This document shows positions 36,321-48,487 of a stretch of 64,000 nucleotides of DNA, in pieces. The notes beneath the pieces were generated by a model. The model saw only the letters and a list, made by a program, of their open reading frames with translations. It had not been told where the DNA came from and did not search any database. Location of the stretch: assembly GCF_905475465.1 (NCBI RefSeq), contig NC_062236.1, forward strand, positions 9,434,001 through 9,498,000, read 5' to 3'. Every line of letters begins with the position of its first letter. Positions within the stretch are counted from its first letter, which is position 1. The stretch is from Pieris napi (lineage: Eukaryota > Arthropoda > Insecta > Lepidoptera > Pieridae). The position numbers were made by a program, and so were the translations under genes.

Positions 36321-37371
36321 GTTCTAGTAAAAGAAACTTTAAAAAAATATCCGCTTAGTCATAAAATCAGACGTATTATACGGCTTTAGCTAAAAAGCTC
36401 TCTCTTTTTATCACAGAGTAAACACAATTTGACAGAAAGAGACGTCTTTCTTTTTTATGTCAGCATATTTACTATGACGACTAATATTCAATTGTTTATT
36501 ATTCAAGCTAATGTTAACATTTAGTTAGAACGTTATAATTGAATCCAAACAACGAACATTATTTTATTTTTAATCTGTAAATAAAATTTAAAAATGGAAT
36601 GTTCTGATGAGCATAGATTAAAAATACAAATAAAGCCATCAAAGGTAACACAAGACCTCTTTAGTATAAGTTACATTACCAAATAAAAGGCATTAGGGGC
36701 GCTCTCATTAAATTACTCGACTAATGGCCGGCGCGTGACCGTGCTAAGTATCGATATGAGTGGGTTGCTATTGAATGGTTTTGCCCATTTTTGTGATACA
36801 ATACTATATCTTTTCTTAATTTTTATGCGTTAAAATGCTTCACTGAATATGAATTAATTGATTTCATTTTATTCATAAAAGTAATTAATAATATTAATGA
36901 TGTAACTTGGACCGGTCCCTAAATTGGAATTATCTGATTTCGATTTTAGTTTCCGATAAATTTCAAAACAGATATAGCACATACAGCTTGGAAGCCTTAA
37001 TATATCACCATACTCTAGTATTATACATTTCCAATTCATTTCAACACATACATATATACATAGGTTATAATGGGCACCTCAGTCTTTAAAGATAGTTATG
37101 GTTATATTATTTGAATTGAAGCTGCTCAATATACGGCACACGGCAATATTGGGCACGATTTCCGTAAGATTCAGTATATTATTCATTAAATATAATATAG
37201 ATTACAAAAAAAATCGAATCACAGTAAAACGCGATACAGATAAAAACAGCTTTATTAATATATATTCAGGTAATTCGTGGGATATTCGACCAATTTTCCA
37301 GGTTTCTGGCTGGCCATTTAAAGATTCATTTACGTACTATAAATCTTAATCAAATATTTTTTTTTTAAGAC
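36321..37371. other. intergenic DNA, no gene seen
   Basis: It includes one GC-richer patch, 36690-36760 (gggcgctctc, ggccggcgcgtgaccgtg). Two adjoining frames of 60 and 83 codons (36907-37349) are not supported. Confidence 0.4.
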
Positions 37372-37606
37372 AATTCACACCAATTGACCTAGTGCCATGC
37401 TAAGCTGGTGAAGCTTGTGTTATGGGTACTAGGCAACGGATATACATACATATTATAGATAGATATACATATAAATACATATTTAAACACCCAAGACCTA
37501 AGAACAACACCAAATGCTCATCACATCGATGTTCGCCTCAGCCGGGGATCGAACCCGGGACCCATGGATTCGCAGTCAGGGGTACTAACCACTAGACCAA
37601 TGACTC
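37372..37606 (-). mobile_element. tRNA-derived SINE of a second family
   Basis: The minus strand reads gagtcattggtctagtggtt (A box tggtctagtgg) and cccgggttcgatccccggct (B box ggttcgatccc). Both are canonical and about 40 nt apart, as in a tRNA. A non-tRNA body with aggtcttgggtgtttaaata and a tail atggcactaggtcaattggt follow. Because of that body it is not a functional tRNA gene. The head looks tRNA-Asp/Glu-like, by eye only. Confidence 0.75.
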
Positions 37607-37904
37607 GTCAAAAAAAAATATTGTTTTGCGATATCAATTTAGGTTTAAAAGACAAAACATTTAAAAGCTATTTGATGTTTATAGTACGTTTATTAATTGG
37701 GTTAAATAATACTCATGTATACTATACCTAGTACTTGTTGTACGTACCTGGGCCAAAAGCTGTACTAGATAAGGGACAATTTAAAAGTACCCATAACCGA
37801 CGACCATATGGGTGTATGTCTAAATGTGTCAAAGTAATCCATGGTATCTGCATACCTTTTCGGAAAAAAGGCTTGAATATATAAATTAATTTAATTATAC
37901 AAAT

Positions 37905-38120
37905 GAGCAGTGTTAGCCATGTATCTTGAGCGTGCCAATACATCCAATACACTTTGGTAAGTGCACATTTAACACATTTAACACACTCGTAGTGACGAGT
38001 GAATGTTCCTTCACACTTGAAGGAAAAAATCGTGAGGAAATCGGCTTGCCTTTTGTGAGGCACAGAAGCCTACACCTACTTGCCTATTAGACAAACAAAT
38101 GATCTCGAAACAGATTTTAA
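37905..38120 (+). mobile_element. tRNA-derived SINE, diverged
   Basis: gagcagtgttagccatgtat, aaggaaaaaatcgtgaggaa, atcggcttgcctt and gcctattagacaaacaaatg are ordered blocks of the main SINE. The B-box region is lost. Confidence 0.6.
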
Positions 38121-39334
38121 TATTAGATTTTTCATTATACAAAGGTTACTAGGAATAATGTCTATCAATCCATATAATATCAACGTAAACCACTAAACAT
38201 ATATACTATATCTTAACCGTCATCAAAGTAGTTCATAAGCGGTATAACCCTTTTAAGGATGGGTAAATTTCCAGAAACTATTAACGATTTTTGCATTTTA
38301 TTATAATAAAAACATTTTATCATTTTTAATGATAATGAAAATCTGTTGTACAATTTACGTTTAAATATTGTAAGACATTTAAATTATTTGAATGTAAATC
38401 CTTAAATCGCATGAAATTGCCCGACCGTATAATCCCTCCACTTTTGCTTTCATTAAAAAAAAATCGACAATGACATTAGAATCGGTGTTGCATTACCAAA
38501 TAATATTGTCACTAAAAGTGTTTCTGGTAACACTGATCGTTATAGATAGAGTACTGGGAATAGATTAGAGATATGTGTGTCAAGTAATTGTGTTTTATCC
38601 AGGGGTCCGTACATTGATATCATAAAGATTGAACTATTATTTAAATAAGTTATGTAGAGAAATATATAAAGACTCCTTTTACTTTTAAGGCTGGAAGAGT
38701 TGTATCGTCATGTAATCGTTATTTCGTACCTAATGCATAGATTAAAATTAGAATAGCAAACCGCGAACATCCCAAAGAAAGAGAGAGAGATATTAGACTG
38801 TTATTTTAAATCTTTATGTACCTACCCTACTTATAGAGCTCATTAATAAGCTCATAATGCTACTACATTCTGGAGTTTTTATAGACAAATTATAATTTGG
38901 ATACAAAAAAATCTACTACTTTCAGTGTCTTTTTCAAGACTTAATTAAGTATTTAAACATAACACGCATATGTCATATATTTATTAAATTCATAGGGTTT
39001 TCTGTAATACTAATGATCCCTAAAACCGTAGCAAACTAGCCGAAAGATATCTTTGTGCGCGGGCGCAGAAGCGTTATCAGTGTTTAGCAAACTGTCTCAT
39101 TGTCATTGCGTCAGAGATTTAAAGATAGTGCATTCTTAAGATAATCCCGAAGACAGAAATCTAAAGATACATTTGGGTTATATAGTTTCATTTTAAAATG
39201 TTATTTTTATAAAAATGCCCAGACGATACCATAGATAAGTTGATATAATAGTTATACCTTGTTATACCTACTTGGGTATCAACTCACATTTCAATATGAA
39301 AGAAGATAATTAAACAATAAGCTTCTTCCTATTC
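38121..39334. other. intergenic DNA, no gene seen
   Basis: No exon-like frames; an (ag)n run occurs near 38780. Confidence 0.4.
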
Positions 39335-39840
39335 GGTGCACTCTTGACAGAGCGGTCGTGATCGCTAGGAAGTAGTTGTAATATTAGGGCCACTGTGATG
39401 CGCTTCACGACGTTTTGCCATCGTTGCCTATTAGTGGTCATCCTGCTGCACTGCTTGAGAGAGTCTCCTACGGCCGACTTAATTTAGTCAGTCCAATGCG
39501 TAGGTGACCTTCTGCGCGGTCTAGTGCCTTCCACCTTCCCCTGGACGACAAGGCGTTCTATGGACTGATCACCACGCCGAGATACGTGACCGAAGAATGT
39601 AAGGATGAGATTGTACTGTTGGAAACAGACGCTGCTTAATACCGAGTTCTTGAAGTATCGAGACGTTTGTACGAAACTCGGTCCACGAAACCCCAAGCAT
39701 TCTCCTTCAGCACAATATTTCCACAGCGTCTATTTTCTGTTTTTCCACATCTCGCAAGGTCCACGTTTCAGCTGCGTACAGAAATATGGGGAATATAAGT
39801 GTCTTCACGAGCCTGGTCTTCGTGGCTTTTGTTATATTCC
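39335..39840 (-). mobile_element. LINE ORF2 C-terminal region, broken
   Basis: The minus strand shows TKTRLVKTLIFPIFLYAAET and WTLRDVEKQKIDAVE, then, after frame changes, FFGHVSRRGDQSIERLVVQG, KVEGTRPRRRSPTHWTD and KSAVGDSLKQC. This is a standard LINE thumb and C-terminal layout (LY(G/A)(A/C)E.W, GH..RR.D..LE...V.GK..G.R.RGR...RW.D). Stops and frameshifts make it dead. Confidence 0.75.
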
Positions 39841-39884
39841 TGCTTCTTCATATTTTTTGCATCTTGCTATCATTTATATAAAAA

Positions 39885-39940
39885 GGCTCATTTGATGTTA
39901 GGTGATACACCCGCAAACCTGGTGCTACGGGTGTCCTGAC
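39885..39940 (-). repeat. short piece of the jockey/CR1-type LINE 3' end
   Basis: aggctcatttgatgttaggt followed by gatacacccg is a diverged version of the aggctcacctgatgttaagt block. Confidence 0.4.
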
Positions 39941-39974
39941 TCAATGTATTAAAATATTTTTAATAATTTTAATG

Positions 39975-40150
39975 TACCAAATTAAAAAAGTTTGGTCCCT
40001 GTGGCAGTGTACCTTTAACGCTGGCATCATTTCCTCGCTGTATTGCGATACTTATTCGTTGAGAGAGGAAAGCACCAGCTCGGGGGTCACTGGTACTGTC
40101 TACCAGGCGCCAACTAAAATCTTTAATTAGCGCCTCTGCACTTGAACCCC
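39975..40150 (+). repeat. dispersed repeat, best-preserved copy
   Basis: The blocks tttggtccctgtggcagtgt, cctttaacgctggcatc, cgctgtattgcgatacttat, gaaagcaccagctcgggggt, taccaggcgccaact and gcacttgaaccccgag define the family that also occurs at 4620, 8945 and 10305. No coding potential found. Confidence 0.55.
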
Positions 40151-40330
40151 GAGAGTCAAAAGAGAAGAAAATCGAAGTTCAGGGAGTTGTTTTATCAAAA
40201 TAATATAGCAAGAGAAACTATTAATCGAATTTTTGGTTGTCGATACTAATAAGCCTTCGTGTTTTTAAGTCGGTTAAAAATTTAAACCGAAATTATGGCT
40301 ATAATAAATAAATATGAGTACAGCTTCCTT

Positions 40331-40545
40331 ATTAAGTGGCAGCTAGGTGAGGGGGTACCGGGTTCGATTCCCGGTTCGAGGGTAAGTTTTAATTTAATTT
40401 AAATTTGTTCTCGGCCTTGGGGGGTACTGCTTAAACTGTACATGGAAGATACGGTCGAATTTCTAAAGACAAGCACGAATTATAAAAAATCGTATACTTG
40501 ACGCTGGCTTATGCACAAATCGTGCCAGAGCCATTAAAAAAAAGT
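40331..40545 (+). mobile_element. putative SINE with tRNA-like B box
   Basis: ggtaccgggttcgattcccg is a perfect B-box context. The A-box region is weak (ggcagctaggtgaggggg). A body with ggccttggggggtactgctt and an end tggcttatgcacaaatcgtg plus A-rich tail follow. A single copy was seen, so the assignment is tentative. Confidence 0.45.
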
Positions 40546-42255
40546 ACAGCTTCAATTAAATAAATAATATTTTTTTTAAAAATTAAACCTCAGACGGCCA
40601 ATAAATCGACTTTTTTTGTAATAATACTTTAATTTTATTGTACTCTTGGTACGAAGTTTAAAACAGAAATAGTATTAAAGATTATGTACAGAAGTTGTAC
40701 GATTTAACACAATAATAGATCAGATAGACCGCAATGAGTATTGTAAGTCAGCGGTCACTCTGTTGTTAGCTAAGTCCTTACAATCTTATTGATACGCTTT
40801 TTTTGTTAAAGGCTCTTCACAGACAGAGAAAGTCGCGCGTTTTTGCAAAACACCTTTTACTATTTCAAAGTCAGTTTGTAACTAAGAGCAAAATATTTAA
40901 AATGTTTACCACACTTAACACACACACAAATACTAGCCGACAGATGTTTTCCCGTACACTGACGTCTTAAATACAAAAATTTCAAATATAAAAAACTACT
41001 AAATTGAAACTATTTTCGAATACTCATACATCTACAGGGTGGCCAAAAAGTCGTTAATGACCTCATATATCCCTATTTGCGTTTGATCCACGACTTTTTG
41101 GCGTTCAGGAGGACTTGCAAATTCATACAGAAGATTTATATGTAAAGATATTGATATGAATTATGAGTATTGTTTAGTTTTTCTCTTTGGATCTGAAGAT
41201 CGACTGCTACATTATATTTTTTTTATAATCACAATAATATTTAAATTATAAAGTAAAGTAATAACAATAAATACATAAACTCCCATATTATATTTGACGA
41301 AAATATAATAATCAATATAATAAATAATAAACACACCACCTACACTTATTAAGCAGGAAAAGAGTAGTTACGTAATTATATTTATCTTCTAATGTAGGTC
41401 TACTTTCTAAACGGAACAAAACTTCGTAAATTAAAATGTTTAAATTTAAAACGCACAATTCGCGCATCCAATCTGAAAGTCCCTAAGCGCAGCACAACAC
41501 AGTATTGTGCTATTGTATCAGTAGAGTGCGAGTCTAATACGATAAAACCACTTAAGTACTATTCAAGAGTTATCCAACAATTGATTTGACGCTTGGTCGG
41601 CTAATCGGTCAATATGCTAAGATTTTGTAATATGGGGCATCTTTTTCGGCGTCGTCTTTGTGGAAAAGATTAGTGAATTATCAAGTCTCTATGGTGTGTA
41701 AACGCGTTTGTATATATTTGTATGAAAAAACCTTATTTTGACCGTTAAATTTCATATATTTAAGAAGATCTACTCGTTAGATGTACTTGGATATATAACC
41801 AGAGAAAATGTGGTCATAATGTTATCTACTTTATGAAATAATTTATTAGATGTACATAATCAATTAAAAAAAATATACATTGAAATAAAAAACTAACCTT
41901 AACATAATATATTATATTTATTGTTTTTTTATTATATTTTTTTAAAGTTATTATGGCTTGGTAACCATCAAGCCAGTTTATATTATTATGTTATCAAAGT
42001 GTTGATGTGATTGTCTTTAATTTAAATAATCACCAAGTGAGATTATGACCCACCATAATATTAAATACATTTTCGTAGAAAATATATCAACCGTACATTC
42101 AAAGAACAATTTTGATTCCAAATGCATTGCTTTAAATGACCGAGCCAATCAAAAACGAGACATTTAACATGGCCGTCGTCTCTTAGAGAATTTTTAACTA
42201 TTGCCCTATATGTGAAGAAATATTACCTATTTATATAAAACTTGTTATAAACACT
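40546..42255. other. intergenic DNA with a small inverted repeat
   Basis: gccaaaaagtcgt (41042-41054) pairs exactly with acgactttttggc (41090-41102) around a 35-bp loop, and is preceded by acagggtg. This is probably the end of a decayed DNA transposon. No gene otherwise. Confidence 0.45.
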
Positions 42256-42538
42256 GAGCAGTGTTGGCCTAGTGTGTTCAGCGTGACTCTCATCCCTGCG
42301 GTCGTAGGTCCGATCCTCGGCTGTGCACCAATGGACTTCGTATGTGCGCATTTAACATTTGCTCTAACGGTGAAGGAAAACATCGTGAGGAAACCGACAT
42401 GTCTTAGACCCAAAAGTCGACGCCGTGCGTCACAGGAGGCTGATCGTCTACTTGCCTATTAGATTTACTAAGAATGAAACAGATACAGATATATGAGGCT
42501 CAGACCTAAATAGGTTGTAGCACCACTATTTTTTTTTG
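42256..42538 (+). mobile_element. tRNA-derived SINE
   Basis: gagcagtgttggcctagtgt, gtaggtccgatcctcggctg, cgtgaggaaaccgacatgtc, aaaagtcgacgccgtgcgtc and ggctcagacctaaataggtt are present, in family order and nearly full length. Confidence 0.8.
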
Positions 42539-42551
42539 TTATAAACACTGT

Positions 42552-42660
42552 GCAGCGAATTCTTAAAAGACCGGCAACGCAATTGCGAGCGTTCTGGCAA
42601 TGTGAGTGTCCATGCGGTATCAATTAGCATCAGATGGGCCTCCTGTTCGTTTGACCCCTT
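42552..42660 (+). mobile_element. jockey/CR1-type LINE 3' remnant
   Basis: gcgaattcttaaaagaccgg, caacgcaattgcgagc, tgtgagtgtccatgcggtat and tgggcctcctgttcgtttga follow the family order on the plus strand. It lies immediately after a SINE. Confidence 0.6.
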
Positions 42661-43689
42661 TTACATTAAATAGATAATTAAAACCATTCTGGCAACACAG
42701 ATTAGCAAAATATTTCTCTAAGAAGTTTGTATATAAAAGTTAGTACTCGTCTAATGTCACAGCACCTATTTAAAGATCCTTTCAGTTTGACAGGGCTCAA
42801 CTCATTGTTCCTACAACAATACAAAACCTATACTATATTATAGAGTAAGTACGCGGATAGACTATTTTTAAATATGTGCTTATTATGAATTTATTCATAG
42901 AATTACCGCGAGAGTTTGTAACAAATGTTTCGAATCTGTTGGTTAAGCTTTCATTGCTATATCAGGTATCTGGTGCGAAAGCTCGCAGTTCAATCTCCGT
43001 ACATTATTTTACAACTAGTTTTCGCTTGATTTGTTTTAATTTGCGGTAGAACTATAGAAATTACTTTTGATTTCTTATACGAAATAATAATATATAATAA
43101 CTTATTTCATTGATTCAACTGCATGAACTTAAAATTCAAACTTACTGGAATATAAATTTTTTAAACCGCGAGTTAATATAGAAATCTATCTGATTTATTT
43201 TTACTATTAGATTTCGAAATATAGCTTCTTTTATTAGATTCAAATCTTGCTTAAGTCACACATTCACATTTTAATTAAATACGACGTTTGTGAATGTTGT
43301 TTTTTGTGCGGTTTCTAAATTAGTACTTTAAATTTATAAATTTTAAGGTAATTTAAACAAAGGTACGTATGTATTATGATTTGATATACAGATATTGTAT
43401 CTCAACGCCCTTTTTCCAAGTTAAAAATTGTTTCAATGCCTGTTAATTTTCTCTCCCCTTCACGGTGCACATCTGAGTATTACTCAAGTAAGTTATAAAG
43501 ATAAGTCAAGAAGCGGATTCTGAGGAATCTGAGGGGCGGCAAGAGGGGCGTATCTTACAGCTATTTTATATGGAAGTGGCTTTATATAAAAAAAATTGTT
43601 ATAAATTAGTTAGGCTTAGAATTACACCATGCATATACACCTTTAATTATTATTCCTTGAAATATTCATCCACATTTACAATACACAAC
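42661..43689. other. intergenic DNA, no gene seen
   Basis: AT-rich sequence; nothing recognised. Confidence 0.4.
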
Positions 43690-43885
43690 AATTTTTTCCC
43701 AAGGACCTCTAGAGTATAGGCCTTTTTCAACTGGCCCATCTCTCTTGCTCACTTGAGCATTTTTCTCCCAATCTTCTTTAAGCTCGTCAGCCCACTGTTC
43801 CAGAGGGCGACCTTCGTGGTGGTCCTTTCCACTTTGTTACTCTCTTTTTCCAACTGTCATTGTTCATGCGAGCGGTGTGGCCCAC
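43690..43885 (-). mobile_element. LINE ORF2 C-terminus remnant
   Basis: The minus strand encodes VGHTARMNNDSWKKRVTKWK and GPPRRSPSGTVG; EEAY-like pieces follow in another frame. It matches the GH.AR..D..W.KRV..W.PR LINE signature. Confidence 0.6.
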
Positions 43886-44110
43886 CTATTTAAAACGACG
43901 GACGTCGAGGTGATATTTTGTATTCTTCCCTGCGATTCTACAGAATCGCTGAAAAGGTGGGAGCTTGTAGTTTATTGTTTATCAGAATGCCAAATCATAA
44001 AATGACTGCTTCACGACTGATTTGAGAGCGACCGCCGATGCGAAAACCGCTGTGTGAGTTCGAAAAGTGAGTTACAGAATCGCAGGGCTGCCTTGACGTC
44101 CGATGACTTT
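43886..44110 (-). repeat. jockey/CR1-type LINE 3' piece split by a foldback MITE
   Basis: aacgacggacgtcgaggtga and ttttgtattct stop at the MITE, and ccttgacgtccgatga resumes after it. The uninterrupted equivalents are gtattttaccttggcgtccg near 44910, gtattctacctcgacatccg near 1120 and gtattctgcctc near 12783. These supply an empty-site comparison. Confidence 0.65.
43928..44087. mobile_element. foldback MITE (copy 3, left arm collapsed)
   Basis: The left arm is reduced to ccctgcgattctacagaatc followed by gctg, a miniature palindrome. The loop (aaaaggtgggagcttgtagt...) and the complete right arm up to cagaatcgcaggg follow. Confidence 0.8.
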
Positions 44111-44626
44111 TTTAACAATTTGATGGGTATGTATGTGTATTGCGTATAAAATATGTAGCTGAGAGTTGTTATATGTGTGCGCTGTGTTAGTTTTTGGAGC
44201 CTCATATAATATTTAAAGGATTTATAAAAGCCAAGTCCACAGTAGTGTATCCATTTCGCGTCACCTCAGTTCATCTATATTTTTCACGGTGTCAGTAAAT
44301 ATAATAAAAAGCTTCCCCTCATACGAAGGCATTTTGTGTTATATTATTTATATACCTACTGTATATGAATTACAGGGATCACGAAGAAAATGTAATAAAT
44401 CACACTTTTCTTTTCTTTTATTATCTATATGAGCGGTGGCTGACAATATTAGGAGTAGTTTAATACTTGAAATGGTTAAAAATAAAGTATATAATTGACA
44501 TATTACATTGTTAAAATGTCACATATAATCAGCTAATTCCGGATACAAATTCGCAGATATATTAATATTAACGAGTAACTTAACATACCTATATAGTAAT
44601 GTATATCTTTTTTTTTTAAATGTTAT
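44111..44626. other. intergenic DNA, no gene seen
   Basis: No exon-like frame or recognisable repeat. Confidence 0.4.
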
Positions 44627-44945
44627 GGGAGGCAAACGGGCAGGAGGCTCACCTGATGTTAAGTAATACCGCCGCCCATGGACACTCACAATCCTAGAAG
44701 GCTCGCAAGTGCGTTGCCGGCCTTTCAAGAATTGGTACTCTCTTTTCCGAAAGGAGTCTCTTTTCTTAATATAATTGTTTCGGAAACTCTTCGGTGGGCA
44801 GCTGGTTCCACATAGTGGTGGTGCGCGGCAAAAACTGCCTTAGAAAACGCTCAGTTGTGGAACGACGGACGTCGAGGTGATACGGATGGTATTTTGTATT
44901 TTACCTTGGCGTCCGATGCTGAAACTCAGCTGCAAGTATTAGACC
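44627..44945 (-). mobile_element. jockey/CR1-type LINE ORF2 C-terminus and 3' region, best copy
   Basis: The minus strand encodes YHPYHLDVRRSTTERFLRQF, LPRTTTMWNQLPTEEFPKQL, and after a frameshift KGRQRTCEPSRIVSVHGRRY with YLTSGEPPARLP. This gives the coding identity of the abundant ggcaaacgggcaggaggctc repeat. A 5'-truncated copy. Confidence 0.75.
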
Positions 44946-46559
44946 GAACAACTAAATAAGTTCTATCACTAAGAATCAACGAATAGTTATTCTTGGACTT
45001 ACACGGATTCATTATACAAATATGTTATTTAAAATATCGCATTTTCACTTGCATTAACAAAATCGCACAAAGCACTTAGACAAAAACTTCGATCACTTTC
45101 GATCGAGTTTTATATTATCCCAAACAATTACATGGAGTATAAAGAGATTATGTAACAATTTATCCAGCCAACAATAGTTTATCCAATTTTTACACTCATT
45201 ATTTACGCTGCTTACTCATTACAATAACTAACAAAAAATAATACAAGGGCCGATGCGATAAAAAAAATCGCAAACTCAAAACAGACGCGGCGGGTGGCGC
45301 TCTATATTATTATAAGCGAAAATGGTATAAAATGTGTTACGATAAGGCTTATTTTCATGTAACGTAAATTACAAAGGCCTATGTAGCTACCGAATTCAAA
45401 GTGATTCGCTTTGGTGTTTGCGTAATGCTCTTATTAATGTTTTGATACAAATATTGTATCTATTTAGATATAAAAGTGCCTCTTGATTTGTGCGTGACTG
45501 GAAAGTACCTATATTATTTTAGGATTACAGTTAAGTTAAACTTATATTAGACTTAAGTTTGCACTTGCATGGACAATTGGACAGAGCTGAGACTAATCAA
45601 CAAATTCTTGATACAATACCAGTGGTTACTTACTTTTTGCTACTTAGAAGCATTTTGTAAAACAAAAGAATAACGGATAAAAAGAGCGAGGCTGAGTTTC
45701 TTGACAGTTTTTCTCGTGAGAACTAGTAGTAAATATTTTTTTTAATATAATTTAATTCATCACACAATAAAATATGAATCACTGGCATCTCAAGTAGGTA
45801 TTGTTAGTATAGCGAGGTCTTCTCTTAATTTTATTTTCTCATCTTTCTCTTTTCTTTCGAGAAGGTACGTCACATTGTTTTGAAACTAAAATTATTAGAT
45901 ATATACAATTTTACTTCATGTATACAGTTTTAATATAAGTTAATAAATTGTCATAGTAAATTATTTAAATGTTTATTTATGTAACGTGTTATATTACCTT
46001 ATTTGTTATAGCAATCCTAATAAAAGGTTGCTTATGGCACAGGTTTTCCCAGTTTAAGCGCAAACTTAAACGTGGCATAAAACAATCACCTCGTGTATTG
46101 CATATTTTATCATTATTATACATGTATATATTATAGCATACATGTAAATATCGTACTTATATATCGACGGCTCCGGAGAACAAAATGATAGCCGCTATTA
46201 TCATAGTTTTATTATTATTGCAAATTTGAGATCCTGAGGTGCTAATACATCTTACCATTTTTTTTCAGATTTTTCTTTTGTTTATTTAAAAAGTTAGAAA
46301 AAGATATTATTTTATTCAACGATTTTTTTGGATGTAACAACATACGATAACATTGCTTTAGCAAAATATTTTTCATAATTACGCACAATATCAGCTTTTA
46401 TCTTAATATTCTAGTAAATAATACCTACCGCGTCTATGACAAACGCACTTATGTGAAGAAAATATGAAGAAAAATTTACATTGAGCCAGAGAGAAGACAT
46501 TATGCAGCAGTATTATAAATTAGGAGATCATGAGCGGCAATGGCAACAGTTGAGAAGGT
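44946..46559. other. intergenic DNA, no gene supported
   Basis: Mostly AT-rich. A GC-rich spot at 45285-45305 (gacgcggcgggtggcgctct) contains a CTCF-like core. Confidence 0.4.
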
Positions 46560-47373
46560 CAAAAGAATCAAGTTAGATCGAAATAATAATCGCACCCAAA
46601 CAGTCCAATACTATTTTGATTTACATAAAGAGAAAGTTCAAGTATGTAGGACCTTTTTTGCAAGCACTTTGTGTATCAAATCAGACAGTTCATACGGTAC
46701 TGACTGGTAATGGCCAGAGTGAGGGCGATTCGATGCATTCTACTATACGTAGAACGTAAGCTGAAAAACCAAGTTGTGTATACTCCAGATCAAATGTACG
46801 CAATAATTACCCTGTGCCATAGTAAATGGCGAGAAATACATAATTAAAGAAATGTTACAAAGTGACTTCTACGACATAATAATAATTTTATTCATCAGAC
46901 AAATACAGTCCATTGATTGATTAGGGAGTAAGTAGCAATAGTTTCTTAAGATTAGATTATCAAAAGAATTACTCGAGGACAAACACTGGGGTAAAGATGA
47001 TGGAGGTAAGAAAATAAAGTGGTCTAAAATAATGGAAATCAATGTAACCAGTTCAGAACCATTCATCTTGCGGTTTAAATATGATTTTGACGCTGAGTAT
47101 TCTAAGCTCAACGTGGAACGCCAACAGAGATCCAAACGGGGTAACACAGACATGCTTCCAATACACCCAATATTTAATGACAGTCCTGAATTAAAAATTG
47201 TATACACGGAGACTCTGCCAATACGTAAATCCCTACATTCTGATCTCATAAGTCTTTGTAAAACAAATGACATACCAAGCTACTATCATGGTTTCTATGA
47301 ATCTCTTAAATTTAATGATGAGGCAGAAGCACCAACTGATAACTGTGCTGATGAAGACAATTTTTTTTAAATA
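46560..47373 (+). pseudogene. broken copy of an insect multicopy protein (transposon-associated type)
   Basis: Pieces in order on the plus strand: TQTVQYYFDLHKEKVQVCRT then FFASTLCISNQTVHTVL (about 46590-46710). Stops and frame changes follow. Then LSKELLEDKHWGKDD, KIKWSKIMEINVTSSEPFIL, RFKYDFDAEY, and a 112-codon intact 3' frame (47032-47370) with ETLPIRKSLHSDLISLCKTN and DIPSYYHGFYESL. I recognise this from memory as the pattern of a widespread uncharacterised insect family: VC..FF..TL.IS..TV..vl near the start, and L..LC....IP.YYH.FY..L at the end. Its members are often multicopy. The middle is destroyed, so it is not functional as a whole. The family's function is unknown to me. Confidence 0.55.
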
Positions 47374-48480
47374 TTAAGCAACTAATAAGAAGACTTTTTT
47401 TCAATTATAATATACTTTTGGATAGAAATTACTTAGATTTCGCTTATATTTTATTTGGAATATTAGGTTTTGTGATTTTGAATGTTTACTCGAAGATGCC
47501 ACTTAATTATGAAGATTTGAGTATGGAGATAGATAGATTGATTATAGACTGATTTATTTGAGAGTGACTTTATGTTATGTTTGTTTGGTTATGTTTTGTT
47601 TTCTTGAAAAGTATTATTTTTGTCATCATCTTTGTTGGCTTTAAATGTTGGTCCCAAAATAAATAACAGTTGATTATAATTAAGTAGTTTATTTTAAATA
47701 CGTCTAATTTACTCATATCGTAAATTCATTATGTGAATAATAACGCGAATAAGATGATAATATTAGATTATCGACATTGCTGGAGAGTTCCTATATCGTA
47801 GAATAACATGACAGGACTATATTATAATATTCGTATGAATGAAGTTTAATTGAGAATAAAATGATAAGTGCATGTTAGCAACACATGTTATTGTTTAATT
47901 TAGTCTAATGTTTTATTTCCTAAATATCTCAAGTTCAGTGGAATCTTTTAAAATTTCAACTGAGTATAGAGATAACACTAAAAATTAGCTATCATTTAAG
48001 CTAACTCCCAGGTTCCTACCTAGGATCCAAAAGAAGTAATCTTATTAAAACGGTTTTTTAATTTTCCTGTAAAGTTGTGATTTTGCATTTATCATTTTAT
48101 TCTCCGGAGCCGTCGATATAAATATTTTATTTTATTTTATTTTATTCGTCATCTAGGAAGCAGCCAAAATAAAAATCATGAATAAACAAAACCTGGACTG
48201 TCTGCCCCTATGGTTCATGGGGTTAAGGGGCTTAATATAATAAAATAAAATAATAATAATATTAAAGTAAACTCACAAATTCAAAGCTTTTAGCCGTATT
48301 AACATTAACAAATTTTTTCTTCTATAAATATATATAAATTCAGTTTTACAGTCATTAAACAGTAAGAAACAAAATATGTTTGTTAATATCAGAAACGATA
48401 TATGTTGAGGTTCACACTTGTAGAGAGTAAAAATAAAAAATACAAGTAGTACATAATTATAGAAATAAATGTTTACACTT
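47374..48480. other. intergenic DNA, no gene seen
   Basis: It contains a (ttttatt)n tract at 48120-48150 and an A/T-rich tail-like run (aataaaataataataat) near 48240, enclosing ctgtctgcccctatggttca. The layout suggests a short retroposed fragment, but no second copy was found. Confidence 0.35.
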
Positions 48481-48487
48481 TTGTGTA

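Noticed and set aside
36907..37349. Two adjacent plus-strand frames of 60 and 83 codons
   Set aside because: No domain, low-complexity AT-rich codons, no splice signals joining them convincingly.
37540..37606. tRNA-like sequence with perfect A and B boxes
   Set aside because: It is fused to a non-tRNA body and tail, as in a SINE; not a stand-alone tRNA gene.
40350..40385. B-box-like ggttcgattcccg suggesting a tRNA gene
   Set aside because: No matching A box or cloverleaf could be drawn by eye; better explained as a SINE remnant.
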